Source: Flavobacteriaceae bacterium UBA2765 (GTDB lineage Bacteria > Bacteroidota > Bacteroidia > Flavobacteriales > Flavobacteriaceae). From it: a stretch of DNA of 32,134 nt. Positions within the stretch are counted from its first letter, which is position 1. The number at the start of each line of letters is the position of its first letter. Location of the stretch: contig DEIV01000091.1 in the NCBI GenBank assembly GCA_002352665.1, positions 11,619-43,752 of the forward strand, written 5' to 3'. Below, one piece after another: positions 14,011-21,779 of this stretch. The position numbers and the translations under genes are program-made. Under the pieces are notes generated by a model. It was not told the origin of the DNA. It made no database searches and saw nothing but the letters and a program-made list of their open reading frames with translations.

Positions 14011-14874
14011 TTATTTAGAAGATAATATTTTCCATTGATCTTCTGTTAAAATATTTTGAATTAAATGATCACGACAATCAGTTTTAGTCGTGACTATTTG
14101 TTTTTTAACCTCAGCAATTTCTATTATTTTTTTTAAGATATTTTCTTTAGACTCTTTCAGTATTGAAAGCTCGTAGACATTTTTTTCAAGTGTATTAACC
14201 TTAGCAGCAAGCTCCATCATTCTCGGATGATTATCACTACTCCATTTTGAAAGCTTTTCTTCTTGGGTCGCATCTAATTTAATATCAACTTCTTTTATAA
14301 GTTGCATGTAATTTGGTAAAGGATTAACATGTTTTATCAATAGAGACATTTCCTTCTTATCTTTAAAAGGCATTTTTTCTTGATACAAAATCACCAAGTC
14401 ATTCCATTGTTTTTCATCTAAAATCTCCAAAACCTTAGTACGACAATCCAGTTTCATATTCGCTAAACTAGTTCTCAATTCTAAAGTTTTTTCAAAATTA
14501 CCTAATATGAATTCCTTCTTTGCATTATCTAAAGAAGCTTCATATAATTCATCTTCTAAATTTTTAATTTCATTAGCAATTTTTACAGCCTCCGGACTTT
14601 TATTTTTGTTAAATTCTTCAAATTCTTGATATTGAGTTTCATTTATATGCAATGCATCCTTATTATTTAAAATAACATTCATATAAAGTGGCAACGATGT
14701 TGCATGAAGCATAGCTTTCATTTTATCAGCTTTATCTGATATTGAATCGGTTTTAACTTCTGCCTGAGCAATTTCTTTTACTTTATTTTTCTCTGTGTTC
14801 ACATGCTCTTTACAAGATGCTAATAGTAAAATTAATGATAATAATATGCTAAGTTTTAAACTTGATTTTTTCAT
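14011..14874 (-). CDS. Lipoprotein with two tandem Spy/CpxP-like repeats
   Basis: A 287-residue protein from the ATG at 14874; the upstream ATG at 14931 would spoil the signal peptide. The N-terminus is basic, then hydrophobic, and ends in the lipobox LLAS-Cys21. Two similar helical units follow. Unit 1 (about 56-163) has LPLYMNVI, INETQYQEF, LDCRTKVLE and LDEKQWNDL. Unit 2 (about 181-284) has LPNYMQLI, LDATQEEKL, TDCRDHLIQ and LTEDQWKIL. The LTxxQ-like motifs are those of Spy/CpxP/ZraP periplasmic proteins, which act as chaperones or metal/envelope stress factors. Each unit also carries a Cys-Arg pair. It is monocistronic. Confidence 0.75.
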   Translation of the reverse strand: MKKSSLKLSILLSLILLLASCKEHVNTEKNKVKEIAQAEVKTDSISDKADKMKAMLHATSLPLYMNVILNNKDALHINETQYQEFEEFNKNKSPEAVKIANEIKNLEDELYEASLDNAKKEFILGNFEKTLELRTSLANMKLDCRTKVLEILDEKQWNDLVILYQEKMPFKDKKEMSLLIKHVNPLPNYMQLIKEVDIKLDATQEEKLSKWSSDNHPRMMELAAKVNTLEKNVYELSILKESKENILKKIIEIAEVKKQIVTTKTDCRDHLIQNILTEDQWKILSSK

Positions 14875-15149
14875 GATAGTTGTAATTAATTTACTTTTAA
14901 TATTTTGCAAAATTACAACACAAAAATTCAATGACTAGCAACAAAAGTTACTTTCAAAATATGGATATATATTGATTTATTAATAAAAATTTGATGAAGT
15001 TAAGATCAACTAATTTAAAAAGATAAATTAAGGATTAACATCTGTATAAATAGATAGGTTGATATAATTAAAAGAAATTAACTACTCTTTTGTATTATAA
15101 AAAATACCTGAGCTTTTGGCTAACTCAATTATTAGATGTCTATAATTAT

Positions 15150-15362
15150 CTAGATCACACTTTTATATATACGACCATTTACAGGAGATGCCGACCAAGA
15201 TTCTGGAAATGTTTTTTGATTTAATATAGCAGCTTTAAAAGCTAATGGCCAAGTTTTAGTTTGTTTTAATTTATTAATGCCAGCATTCATTATTTTAAAT
15301 TGATTTGAAACATATGAATTACATTCATTTTTTTCTGAATTTACCTTTAATATTTTTACCAT
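15150..15362 (-). CDS. Small hypothetical protein
   Basis: A 70-residue basic open frame with an A-rich region (TAAAAAAATAAAG) just before the ATG. It has no signal peptide, membrane segment or known motif; the stretch MNAGINKLKQTKTWPLAFKA looks like an amphipathic helix. It stands alone between two AT-rich gaps (14875-15149 and 15363-15547), in which I see nothing else. It may be real or chance; codon use does not decide. Confidence 0.35.
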   Translation of the reverse strand: MVKILKVNSEKNECNSYVSNQFKIMNAGINKLKQTKTWPLAFKAAILNQKTFPESWSASPVNGRIYKSVI

Positions 15363-15547
15363 AACTTTATTTTTTTAATAGTAGTAACTTTATTATAAAA
15401 CAACTATAATATACAAACTCCTACTTTAAATCTATATTATATTTTAATTGAAAAAATAATTAACAATTTATCAACTTTAACATATAATTCACACTTCTAA
15501 AACAACATAAGGAAAAAAGATTCCGTTGAGTATACTTATACCCATTT

Positions 15548-16654
15548 ATGATGTTAAAAAACTTCTTTTGGATGTGCTCTGGTGCGGATCCTGATTTACT
15601 AAATGAAAGTCCAAAATCTGAACAAATAAAATACGCCGGTATTGGTGGAACAATTTTTTTTACCGCTATAATGGCATTTATTGCCGGTTCTTATGCACTA
15701 TTTACCGTATTTGATAATGTTTATATAGCCATAGCTTTTGGATTGGTTTGGGGTTTACTCATATTTAATTTGGATAGATTTATTGTTTCTACTATAAAAA
15801 AAAGAGAGAATATATGGCAAGAAATATGGCAGGCTTCACCAAGAATTATTTTGGCGATAATAATTGCTGTGGTTATTTCTAAACCATTAGAAATGAAAAT
15901 TTTTGAGAAGGAAATTAACCAGGTATTATTGAAACAAAAAAATGAATTGACCTTGCAAAATCAGGATCAAATTGCAGCACAATATAATCCAGAAATTAAC
16001 CGGATACAAAATGAAATTGAAGGTTTAAAAAACGGAATAAACACCAAAGAAAAAGAAGTTAATGAGCTATACAGTACTTATATTACGGAAGCTGAAGGTA
16101 CTTCAGGTACCTTGAAATTAGGTAAAGGACCTGTTTATAAAGAGAAACGTGAAAAACACGATGCTATATTGCAAGAATTACAACAATTAAAAGAGACCAA
16201 CAAAACTCAAATTACAGAAAAAGAAGCCGCTCTTGCTCAACTACGTACCAAACAAGACGAACAAGTTAGCACCAGTCAACCTATAATTGATGGTTTTGAT
16301 GGATTAATGGCTAGAATAAATGCCTTAGGAGAGCTAGCATGGTTTCCTTCATTTTTTATATTTCTACTATTTGTTGCCATAGAAACAGCTCCGGTATTGG
16401 CTAAAATCATGGCTCCTAAGGGTGCATATGATCTAAAATATGAAGAGCAAGAAGATGCTTTAGCTGTATGGGTAACACAACAAAAAAATCAAAGAAATAT
16501 ATTGCTAACTACTGACAACTCTTTAAACGAAAGTGTATATTATGATGTGACGAATGATGAAGAAATTTATAATTACAAAAAACAGAAAGCGAAAGATTTA
16601 ATCAAACTACAATCTGATACTTTTTATAAAAAACAGAGCGATATTATCAGGTAA
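15548..16654 (+). CDS. DUF4407 domain-containing membrane protein
   Basis: A 368-residue protein of the DUF4407 family. Membrane segments lie at about 30-50, 58-75 and 97-113. A long charged coiled-coil follows (about 118-240, many Lys, Glu and Gln), then a fourth membrane segment at about 262-283 (WFPSFFIFLLFVAIETAPVL) and a cytoplasmic C-terminus. NLDRFIVS after the second segment and IETAP in the fourth are typical of the family. Its function is unknown. ATG codons at 15548 and 15551 are adjacent and either may be used. A GNAT gene follows after 31 bp and may be co-transcribed. Confidence 0.88.
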   Translation: MMLKNFFWMCSGADPDLLNESPKSEQIKYAGIGGTIFFTAIMAFIAGSYALFTVFDNVYIAIAFGLVWGLLIFNLDRFIVSTIKKRENIWQEIWQASPRIILAIIIAVVISKPLEMKIFEKEINQVLLKQKNELTLQNQDQIAAQYNPEINRIQNEIEGLKNGINTKEKEVNELYSTYITEAEGTSGTLKLGKGPVYKEKREKHDAILQELQQLKETNKTQITEKEAALAQLRTKQDEQVSTSQPIIDGFDGLMARINALGELAWFPSFFIFLLFVAIETAPVLAKIMAPKGAYDLKYEEQEDALAVWVTQQKNQRNILLTTDNSLNESVYYDVTNDEEIYNYKKQKAKDLIKLQSDTFYKKQSDIIR

Positions 16655-16685
16655 TATTTTATTTTTGTTATAATTACTACTAATT

Positions 16686-17198
16686 ATGACTTTATTAACC
16701 ACCCAGAGACTAATTTTAGAATTAGCTTCCAAAAATGATGCTCCTTTTTTATATGAATTAATGAATGATGCCTCTTATATTGAAAATATAGGTGAAAGAA
16801 ATATCAATTCCATCAAAGATGCTGAAAATTTTATTACTGATAAGTTTTTAAAAAGTTATAGCGATAACGGATATGGATATTATATTATAAAATTTAAAGA
16901 TTCTAAAATACCTATTGGTATTTGTGGTCTTGTGAATAGAGAAGAATTAAAAATTATCGATATAGGATTTGCATTATTACCCAAATTCATACAAAAAGGT
17001 TTTGCCTTTGAAGCCACCAGTGCATTATATGATTATGCTAAAAACACTTTGAAAATTGAGGATATTGTAGCTATTGCAGATGCAAAAAATAAAAAGTCTA
17101 TCGCTCTTTTAGAAAAATTAGGACTACAATTTGAAAAAATGGTGCAATTGGAAGATGACCCGTTAGAATGTATGCTATTTAGCAAATTAAAAAGTTAA
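16686..17198 (+). CDS. GNAT-family N-acetyltransferase (RimJ/RimL type)
   Basis: A 170-residue acetyltransferase. TQRLILELASKNDAPFLYEL at the N-terminus is the usual RimJ/RimL start. The central strand IDIGFALLPKFIQKGFAFEA (about 99-118) contains the acetyl-CoA loop, in the degenerate form FIQKGFAFEA of Q/RxxGxG/A. NKKSIALLEKLGLQFE near the C-terminus is the family's second signature. The substrate (protein N-terminus or small molecule) is unknown. It follows DUF4407 closely on the same strand, without a visible terminator between. Confidence 0.9.
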   Translation: MTLLTTQRLILELASKNDAPFLYELMNDASYIENIGERNINSIKDAENFITDKFLKSYSDNGYGYYIIKFKDSKIPIGICGLVNREELKIIDIGFALLPKFIQKGFAFEATSALYDYAKNTLKIEDIVAIADAKNKKSIALLEKLGLQFEKMVQLEDDPLECMLFSKLKS

Positions 17199-17253
17199 TC
17201 AATATAGAAACTATATTAATTACAGTATGCAAATGAGTTATATATCTAGAGTT

Positions 17254-17547
17254 TTAGTTTAAATCAGAATTCTTAAACTTTTCAATAGGAGTTTCATTTT
17301 TTAGTATTGGCTCAGTCTGTATTTCCACTAACAACCGCTCGGCAAACTTATAATCTACTTTTCTAAATCTATCAGCTGCATAAGCTTTATAGCCACTACC
17401 TCTAGATTTCACTTCTTTAAGTATCAATCCGTCATCATAAGGGTTAAACCCTACAACCGTATACATTTCTTTTTCTCTAAGTCCGTCTAATCTAAACCAT
17501 CTGCGTCTAGCATCGACACAAACGACAATTTCTCCTATTTTAAACAT
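17254..17547 (-). CDS. Small SH3-like-barrel family protein, copy A
   Basis: A 97-residue member of a family present three times in this window (also 17634-17945 and 21419-21700). The shared pattern is FKIGEIVVCVDA at the start, EMYTVVGFNPYDDGLILKE in the middle and ADRFRKVDYKFAE before a variable tail. The compact, strand-rich first 65 residues look like an SH3-like barrel, resembling small proteins of phages and mobile elements (inference). There is no signal peptide or membrane segment. Each copy lies alone behind its own AT-rich leader. Function unknown. Confidence 0.8.
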   Translation of the reverse strand: MFKIGEIVVCVDARRRWFRLDGLREKEMYTVVGFNPYDDGLILKEVKSRGSGYKAYAADRFRKVDYKFAERLLVEIQTEPILKNETPIEKFKNSDLN

Positions 17548-17633
17548 AAAATCATTTAATTATTTTCCCACTGGAAAAGTAATAATTTTATTCTAAAAAA
17601 CAAAATTTAATAACAGGAAAGTTGTAAAATATA

Positions 17634-17945
17634 TTAATTCAATAAGGAAAGTTCAAATTTTTGTGGTTCCAATTCAGGATTAATTTGAGGTTGAGGCATT
17701 GGCGTTTCTTGTACCTGCAATTCATGTAAAAGATTGTCTGCAAAACCATAATCAACTTTTCTAAACCGACCTGCTGCGTATGCATTACAGCCACTTCTTG
17801 GGCTTTTAGCTTCTTTGAGAATTAATCCACCATCATAAGGATTAAATCCAGTTACAGTATACATTTCATTTTTTTCAAGACCTCCAAGTCTGTACCATTT
17901 TCTTTTGGCATTTACACAAACTACTATTTCTCCGACTTTAAACAT
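17634..17945 (-). CDS. Small SH3-like-barrel family protein, copy B
   Basis: A 103-residue paralogue of the genes at 17254 and 21419. The core is very similar (FKVGEIVVCVNA, EMYTVTGFNPYDGGLILKEA, AGRFRKVDYGFAD), while the tail is different and rich in Pro, Gln and Glu (TPMPQPQINPELEPQKFELS). It lies 86 bp upstream of copy A on the same strand, so A and B are a tandem duplication whose C-termini have diverged. The conserved core and free tail suggest a folded binding unit with a variable extension (inference). Confidence 0.8.
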   Translation of the reverse strand: MFKVGEIVVCVNAKRKWYRLGGLEKNEMYTVTGFNPYDGGLILKEAKSPRSGCNAYAAGRFRKVDYGFADNLLHELQVQETPMPQPQINPELEPQKFELSLLN

Positions 17946-18180
17946 ATTATTATATTTTTAATTAATTGCTTACATATCTTAAACAATTATTGAGATACAA
18001 TTCCCCCATAAATATGCATTTTTTTTTATTGAAATTCTCTAAGTGGTTCATATTCAGTCTAAAAATTATTCTAATGATAAACTGATATTTCATTATTTAA
18101 ACGGGGCATTTTAGTTATTAGTATAGGGTCTTAGAATCAGATAGTATCTTATCAGCACTAATTTATTTACGCTATAAATT

Positions 18181-18234
18181 TTGGAAAATAAAAATTTTAT
18201 TCTACATTTGTAGAGTATATTCTAAACTTGTAGA
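18181..18234 (+). promoter_or_regulatory. blaI-M56 promoter with two phased BlaI-type operators
   Basis: TTG at 18181-18183, 19 bp, TACATTTG at 18203-18210 form a good Bacteroidota promoter. The -7 box lies inside TCTACATTTGTAGA (18201-18214), which contains the TACAnnTGTA operator of BlaI/MecI repressors. A second, less perfect copy TCTAAACTTGTAGA lies at 18221-18234, exactly 20 bp (two turns) downstream. Confidence 0.82.
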
Positions 18235-18237
18235 ACC

Positions 18238-18603
18238 TTGAAGTTATCAAAAACAGAAGAACAGTTGATGCAGCACCTATGGAAGCTTGATAAAGCTTTT
18301 ATGAAAGATCTTTTAGAGATATACCCTGTACCAAAACCTGCAACTACTACTATAGCTACTTTATTAAAAAGGATGATCGACAAAGGTTTCGTGGCCTATA
18401 AATTATATGGAAATGCCAGAGAATATTATCCTTTAGTTAAAAAAAAGGTTTATTTCTCTAAACATGTAAATGGATTGATTAAGGACTTTTTTAATGACTC
18501 GCCTTCTCAATTTGCATCTTTTTTTACAAAAGAAGCTAATCTTTCTAAAACAGAATTAGAAGATTTAAAAAGAATAATTAATAGTGAACTTAAAAAGAAA
18601 TAG
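18238..18603 (+). CDS. BlaI/MecI/CopY-family transcriptional repressor
   Basis: A 121-residue winged-helix repressor. SKTEEQLMQHLWKLDKAFMK is the classical N-terminus, and PKPATTTIATLLKRMIDKGF (about 32-51) is the recognition part. The start is a TTG at 18238: it gives the family-like N-terminus, whereas the next ATG would delete the first helix. It lies right behind the paired operators, so it should repress itself and the following M56 gene, whose ATG is 2 bp after its stop. Such repressors are removed by cleavage triggered by the partner peptidase. No beta-lactamase gene is nearby, so the signal is unknown. Confidence 0.93.
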   Translation: MKLSKTEEQLMQHLWKLDKAFMKDLLEIYPVPKPATTTIATLLKRMIDKGFVAYKLYGNAREYYPLVKKKVYFSKHVNGLIKDFFNDSPSQFASFFTKEANLSKTELEDLKRIINSELKKK

Positions 18604-18605
18604 TC

Positions 18606-20603
18606 ATGTTACTATATATTATTGAATCTAGCATTTGTTTATCCTCATTCTATTTGTTCTATAAATTGTTTTTCGAAAACGAAAGCATTCACATATTTAA
18701 ACGGTTCTATTTATTAGGATCATTAATACTAGCATTTGGCATTCCATTAATCACTTTTACCATATATGTAGAACCTAGTTCATATATAATATACAATCCG
18801 GTAATTGTAGTTGACAATAGCAATCAATTACAGCATACTCAAGAAGCTGTGAGTACAATTTCTCTGCCTATGATTTTATGGTCGATTTATGGTTTAGGAG
18901 TAGCATTATTTGCTTTAAAATTTTTATACAATTTAGTTGAGATTCTCGATAGAATATTTAAAAACCCTAAATCCCGACAACAATATTTTACACATGTTTT
19001 ATTACAACAATTAATCATTCCACATACCTTTTTTAGTTATATCTTTTTCAATAAAGAAGCCTATGAAAAAAAGCAGGTACCAAAAGAAGTAATTTTACAT
19101 GAAGAAACACATGCACGGCAAAAGCACAGTTTAGACTTGTTATTGGTAGAATTATTACAAGTAGTTTTTTGGTTTAATCCGTTAATCTATTTAATGAAAA
19201 CAGCGGTTAAATTAAATCACGAGTTTTTAGCGGATCAAGCTGTTCTGGGTCATGGCATTAAAACTTCTACCTATCAAAAAACTTTATTAATGTTTTCTTC
19301 AGATTTGACCCATCCTAAACTATCACATGCGATAAATTATTCATCTATAAAAAAAAGATTTACCATTATGAAAACAAAAACTTCATCTACTACCATTTGG
19401 ATACGTAGCTTATTACTATTACCACTACTTTCTATAATGATTTATAGTTTTAGTGATACTAAAACTGCACAAAAGGAATTAAGAATAGCTGAAAACATTT
19501 TTATACAGGTTACTGAAAACAAACAAATCTTAGTTGATGGAAAAAAAATTGCCTCTATTAATGCACTTAAGGGAGAAATTAAAAAAATAGTAAAAAATTA
19601 TAGTCCGGATCAAAAAAGAAATGTAACTGCCAATATAGAGGCCGAAGGAAATATTGAAATGGGATTTATAACTGATATTTCAAGAGAAATTGTAAAAGGT
19701 GGAATAACATATAGAAAATTAAATTTTTCAGAATTTAAAATGGGTCATCAAGATAAGGCAACTCCAGAACAAGTTGCTGAATATAATGCCTTGGCAAAAC
19801 ACTACAATACACAATCAAAAAATAATATGATCATCAAGTTGAAAGACATGGAGCGTATTAAATATATTTATGATTTGATGACGGATGAGCAAAAGAAAGG
19901 GGCAGAGCCTTTCCCTAATTTTCCTCCGCCTCCAGCACCTGATACTACTCCAATTACACCTCATGATTTGCAAAACGAAAAATTACCTCCACCACCTCCT
20001 ATACCGTCAGATGCAACACCTGTGCAAAAAGAGGAATACGAAAAAGCAATTAAGAGCTATAAAAATAAAAAAACAGGCTATACCTATAAACACAAAACGG
20101 GAGAAGGTGAAATTGTTGATGTTGTAGTAATTACTGATGAAGAAACCATACCCCTCCCACCTCCACCAACGTTTGAATTACCTGAAAATACCAATCCAAC
20201 ACAAAAGCAAGAATACAATAAAGAGAATGCCAATTATAATAGACAAAATTCTAAAATAAGTTCAGCGTCTAATGTTGAACCTACAGAGGTTGATAATCTT
20301 AAAACATCAATACCTCCAGCCCCACCCTTACCTGCTGATGTAAAGAACGAACATTTGGTTGAATCTAATGAGAATAAAAATAGTAATGTTCTACCACCTC
20401 CTTTACCTCCAAATCCAATAGAACATATGGAACAGATGGCTAAAAAGGGAGCCGAGTTCTATTATGATGGTTCAAAAATAAGTGCTGATAAAGCCTTAGA
20501 GATTCTCAAAAAAAACAAGGATATAAATATTCAGATCAAAGAACTAGATTCAGAAAAGCCTAGCGTAAAATTATCTACCAAACCTATAATCGTAGAAGAT
20601 TAA
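18606..20603 (+). CDS. BlaR1-like M56 metallopeptidase with long proline-rich C-terminus
   Basis: A 665-residue membrane protein. Membrane segments lie at about 4-22, 34-54, 88-110 and 264-283. The zinc site is HEETH at 165-169, with NHEFLAD (Glu206) as third ligand, on the cytoplasmic side as in BlaR1/MecR1. The outer part lacks a penicillin-binding domain. It carries several proline-rich stretches (about 440-455, 463-470, 517-523, 567-575 and 596-603), separated by charged linkers, and ends in a repeated-looking FYYDGSKISADKALEILKK segment. It is coupled to blaI with 2 bp between, and is expected to sense an envelope signal and trigger repressor loss. A terminator follows. Confidence 0.9.
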   Translation: MLLYIIESSICLSSFYLFYKLFFENESIHIFKRFYLLGSLILAFGIPLITFTIYVEPSSYIIYNPVIVVDNSNQLQHTQEAVSTISLPMILWSIYGLGVALFALKFLYNLVEILDRIFKNPKSRQQYFTHVLLQQLIIPHTFFSYIFFNKEAYEKKQVPKEVILHEETHARQKHSLDLLLVELLQVVFWFNPLIYLMKTAVKLNHEFLADQAVLGHGIKTSTYQKTLLMFSSDLTHPKLSHAINYSSIKKRFTIMKTKTSSTTIWIRSLLLLPLLSIMIYSFSDTKTAQKELRIAENIFIQVTENKQILVDGKKIASINALKGEIKKIVKNYSPDQKRNVTANIEAEGNIEMGFITDISREIVKGGITYRKLNFSEFKMGHQDKATPEQVAEYNALAKHYNTQSKNNMIIKLKDMERIKYIYDLMTDEQKKGAEPFPNFPPPPAPDTTPITPHDLQNEKLPPPPPIPSDATPVQKEEYEKAIKSYKNKKTGYTYKHKTGEGEIVDVVVITDEETIPLPPPPTFELPENTNPTQKQEYNKENANYNRQNSKISSASNVEPTEVDNLKTSIPPAPPLPADVKNEHLVESNENKNSNVLPPPLPPNPIEHMEQMAKKGAEFYYDGSKISADKALEILKKNKDINIQIKELDSEKPSVKLSTKPIIVED

Positions 20604-20615
20604 TACTAATTGAAT

Positions 20616-20661
20616 AAAAAAATAATCGTCTCCTGAACTTGTATGGGAGACGATTATTTTT
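20616..20661. terminator. Bidirectional terminator between M56 and phnA genes
   Basis: Arms AATAATCGTCTCC and GGAGACGATTATT with an 11-base loop, flanked by A and T runs. It serves the convergent M56 and phnA genes. Confidence 0.9.
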
Positions 20662-20690
20662 CATTAGTTAAATTTGGGTGAAAAATAGTC

Positions 20691-21269
20691 CTATAATTTC
20701 TTTACATATTTTGTAATAATAACTATCTGCTGTCCATCCACTTTACCTTCAATATATTCAGCGTTATCATGATCTAAAGAAATTCTTCTAACTGCTGTGC
20801 CTTGTTTTGCCACCATACTAGAACCCTTTACTTTCAAATCCTTTATCAATACCACAGCATCTCCAGCTTCTAAAATTACACCATTAACATCTCTATGCAC
20901 TATACTAACTTGTTCGTCCTGATCTTCTCCAGTAGCCTTTGCCAGTTTTAAAGCATCCTCGTTAAGATACATCATATCTAATAAATCTTGAGGCCATCCT
21001 TCTGAGCGCAATCTATTTAACATACGCCATGCCATAATTTGAACGGGTTGATGTTCACTCCACATACTATCATTTAAACAACGCCAATGATTAACATCAA
21101 CTTTATCTGCATCTTCAATTTGTAGATTACAAGTACTACAAATAAATAACGTGTTATCAACTGTCTTATTTAATGACGGTGGTATTTTATACACGTTTAG
21201 ATTTTCATTTGAACTACACAACTCACATTTTGAATCGCTTCGTTTAATTAATTCTTTTTCAATATTCAT
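20691..21269 (-). CDS. phnA: PhnA domain protein
   Basis: A 192-residue PhnA-family protein. The N-terminal zinc ribbon has CELC (15-18) and CSTC (44-47). The C-terminal PhnA barrel is recognisable in DVNGVILEAGDAVVLIKDLK and SSMVAKQGTAVRRI. Despite its name, derived from an E. coli locus next to phosphonate genes, a role in phosphonate use is not established for most members and no phosphonate gene is nearby. It has its own full promoter at 21288-21319 and a terminator behind it. It is larger than E. coli PhnA (about 111 residues) because of a middle segment rich in Trp and Met. Confidence 0.88.
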   Translation of the reverse strand: MNIEKELIKRSDSKCELCSSNENLNVYKIPPSLNKTVDNTLFICSTCNLQIEDADKVDVNHWRCLNDSMWSEHQPVQIMAWRMLNRLRSEGWPQDLLDMMYLNEDALKLAKATGEDQDEQVSIVHRDVNGVILEAGDAVVLIKDLKVKGSSMVAKQGTAVRRISLDHDNAEYIEGKVDGQQIVIITKYVKKL

Positions 21270-21287
21270 TTTATATTATTTGATAAA

Positions 21288-21319
21288 CAAATGTAAAAGT
21301 ATTAATTACTACCTGCAAA
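21288..21319 (-). promoter_or_regulatory. phnA promoter (TTTG-N20-TACATTTG)
   Basis: Minus-strand TTTG (21319-21316), 20 nt, TACATTTG (21295-21288), 18 bp before the phnA ATG. It is one of the best housekeeping-type promoters in the window and supports the Bacteroidota assignment. Confidence 0.72.
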
Positions 21320-21343
21320 TATTAAATTATACTTTACTCCATT

Positions 21344-21382
21344 AAAAAACTGAAGTCGATTATAAATTCAACTTCAGTTTTT
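21344..21382. terminator. Terminator after small-protein copy C
   Basis: Arms ACTGAAGT and ACTTCAGT with a 14-base loop, flanked by six A and five T. It lies about 35 bp beyond the minus-strand gene at 21419 and works in either direction. Confidence 0.75.
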
Positions 21383-21418
21383 ATACTAATTCTAATTCAG
21401 TGTATTATTTTTGTAACT

Positions 21419-21700
21419 CTATATTGTTTTTTTCAATATCAAAATTTCTTTCTCTTGGGCTTGAAATTCTTTTAAAACTTTATTGGCAAATTTATAGTCA
21501 ACTTTTCTAAATCTATCTGCTCTATAAGCATTACGTCCACTCCACCTAGATTTTATTTCTTTAAGTACTAAACCACCATCATATGGATTAAAACCAATAA
21601 CAGTATACATTTCATTTTCTTTAAGACTTCCTAATTTATACCACTTTCCTTTTGCATTTTCACAAACTACTATTTCTCCAATTCTAAAAGTATCATTCAT
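21419..21700 (-). CDS. Small SH3-like-barrel family protein, copy C
   Basis: A 93-residue third member of the family at 17254 and 17634, with FRIGEIVVCENA, EMYTVIGFNPYDGGLVLKEI and ADRFRKVDYKFAN. It has a two-residue longer start (MND) and a short tail (QEKEILILKKTI). It lies 3.5 kb away from the tandem pair and is followed by its own terminator, so it is an independent transcript. Three copies within 4.5 kb, with invariant RFRKVDY, suggest retained function; which function is not visible. Confidence 0.8.
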   Translation of the reverse strand: MNDTFRIGEIVVCENAKGKWYKLGSLKENEMYTVIGFNPYDGGLVLKEIKSRWSGRNAYRADRFRKVDYKFANKVLKEFQAQEKEILILKKTI

Positions 21701-21779
21701 AATTCTTCATTTATATGTATTATGATTAGCGAAAAAATAAAAGTACAAACAGAATCTAAAGGAAATCTAAAGTTTTAAA

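Noticed and set aside
15001..15149. AT-rich stretch beside the 70-codon hypothetical gene as a possible origin or regulatory region
   Set aside because: No DnaA boxes, iterons or clear promoter pair are visible.
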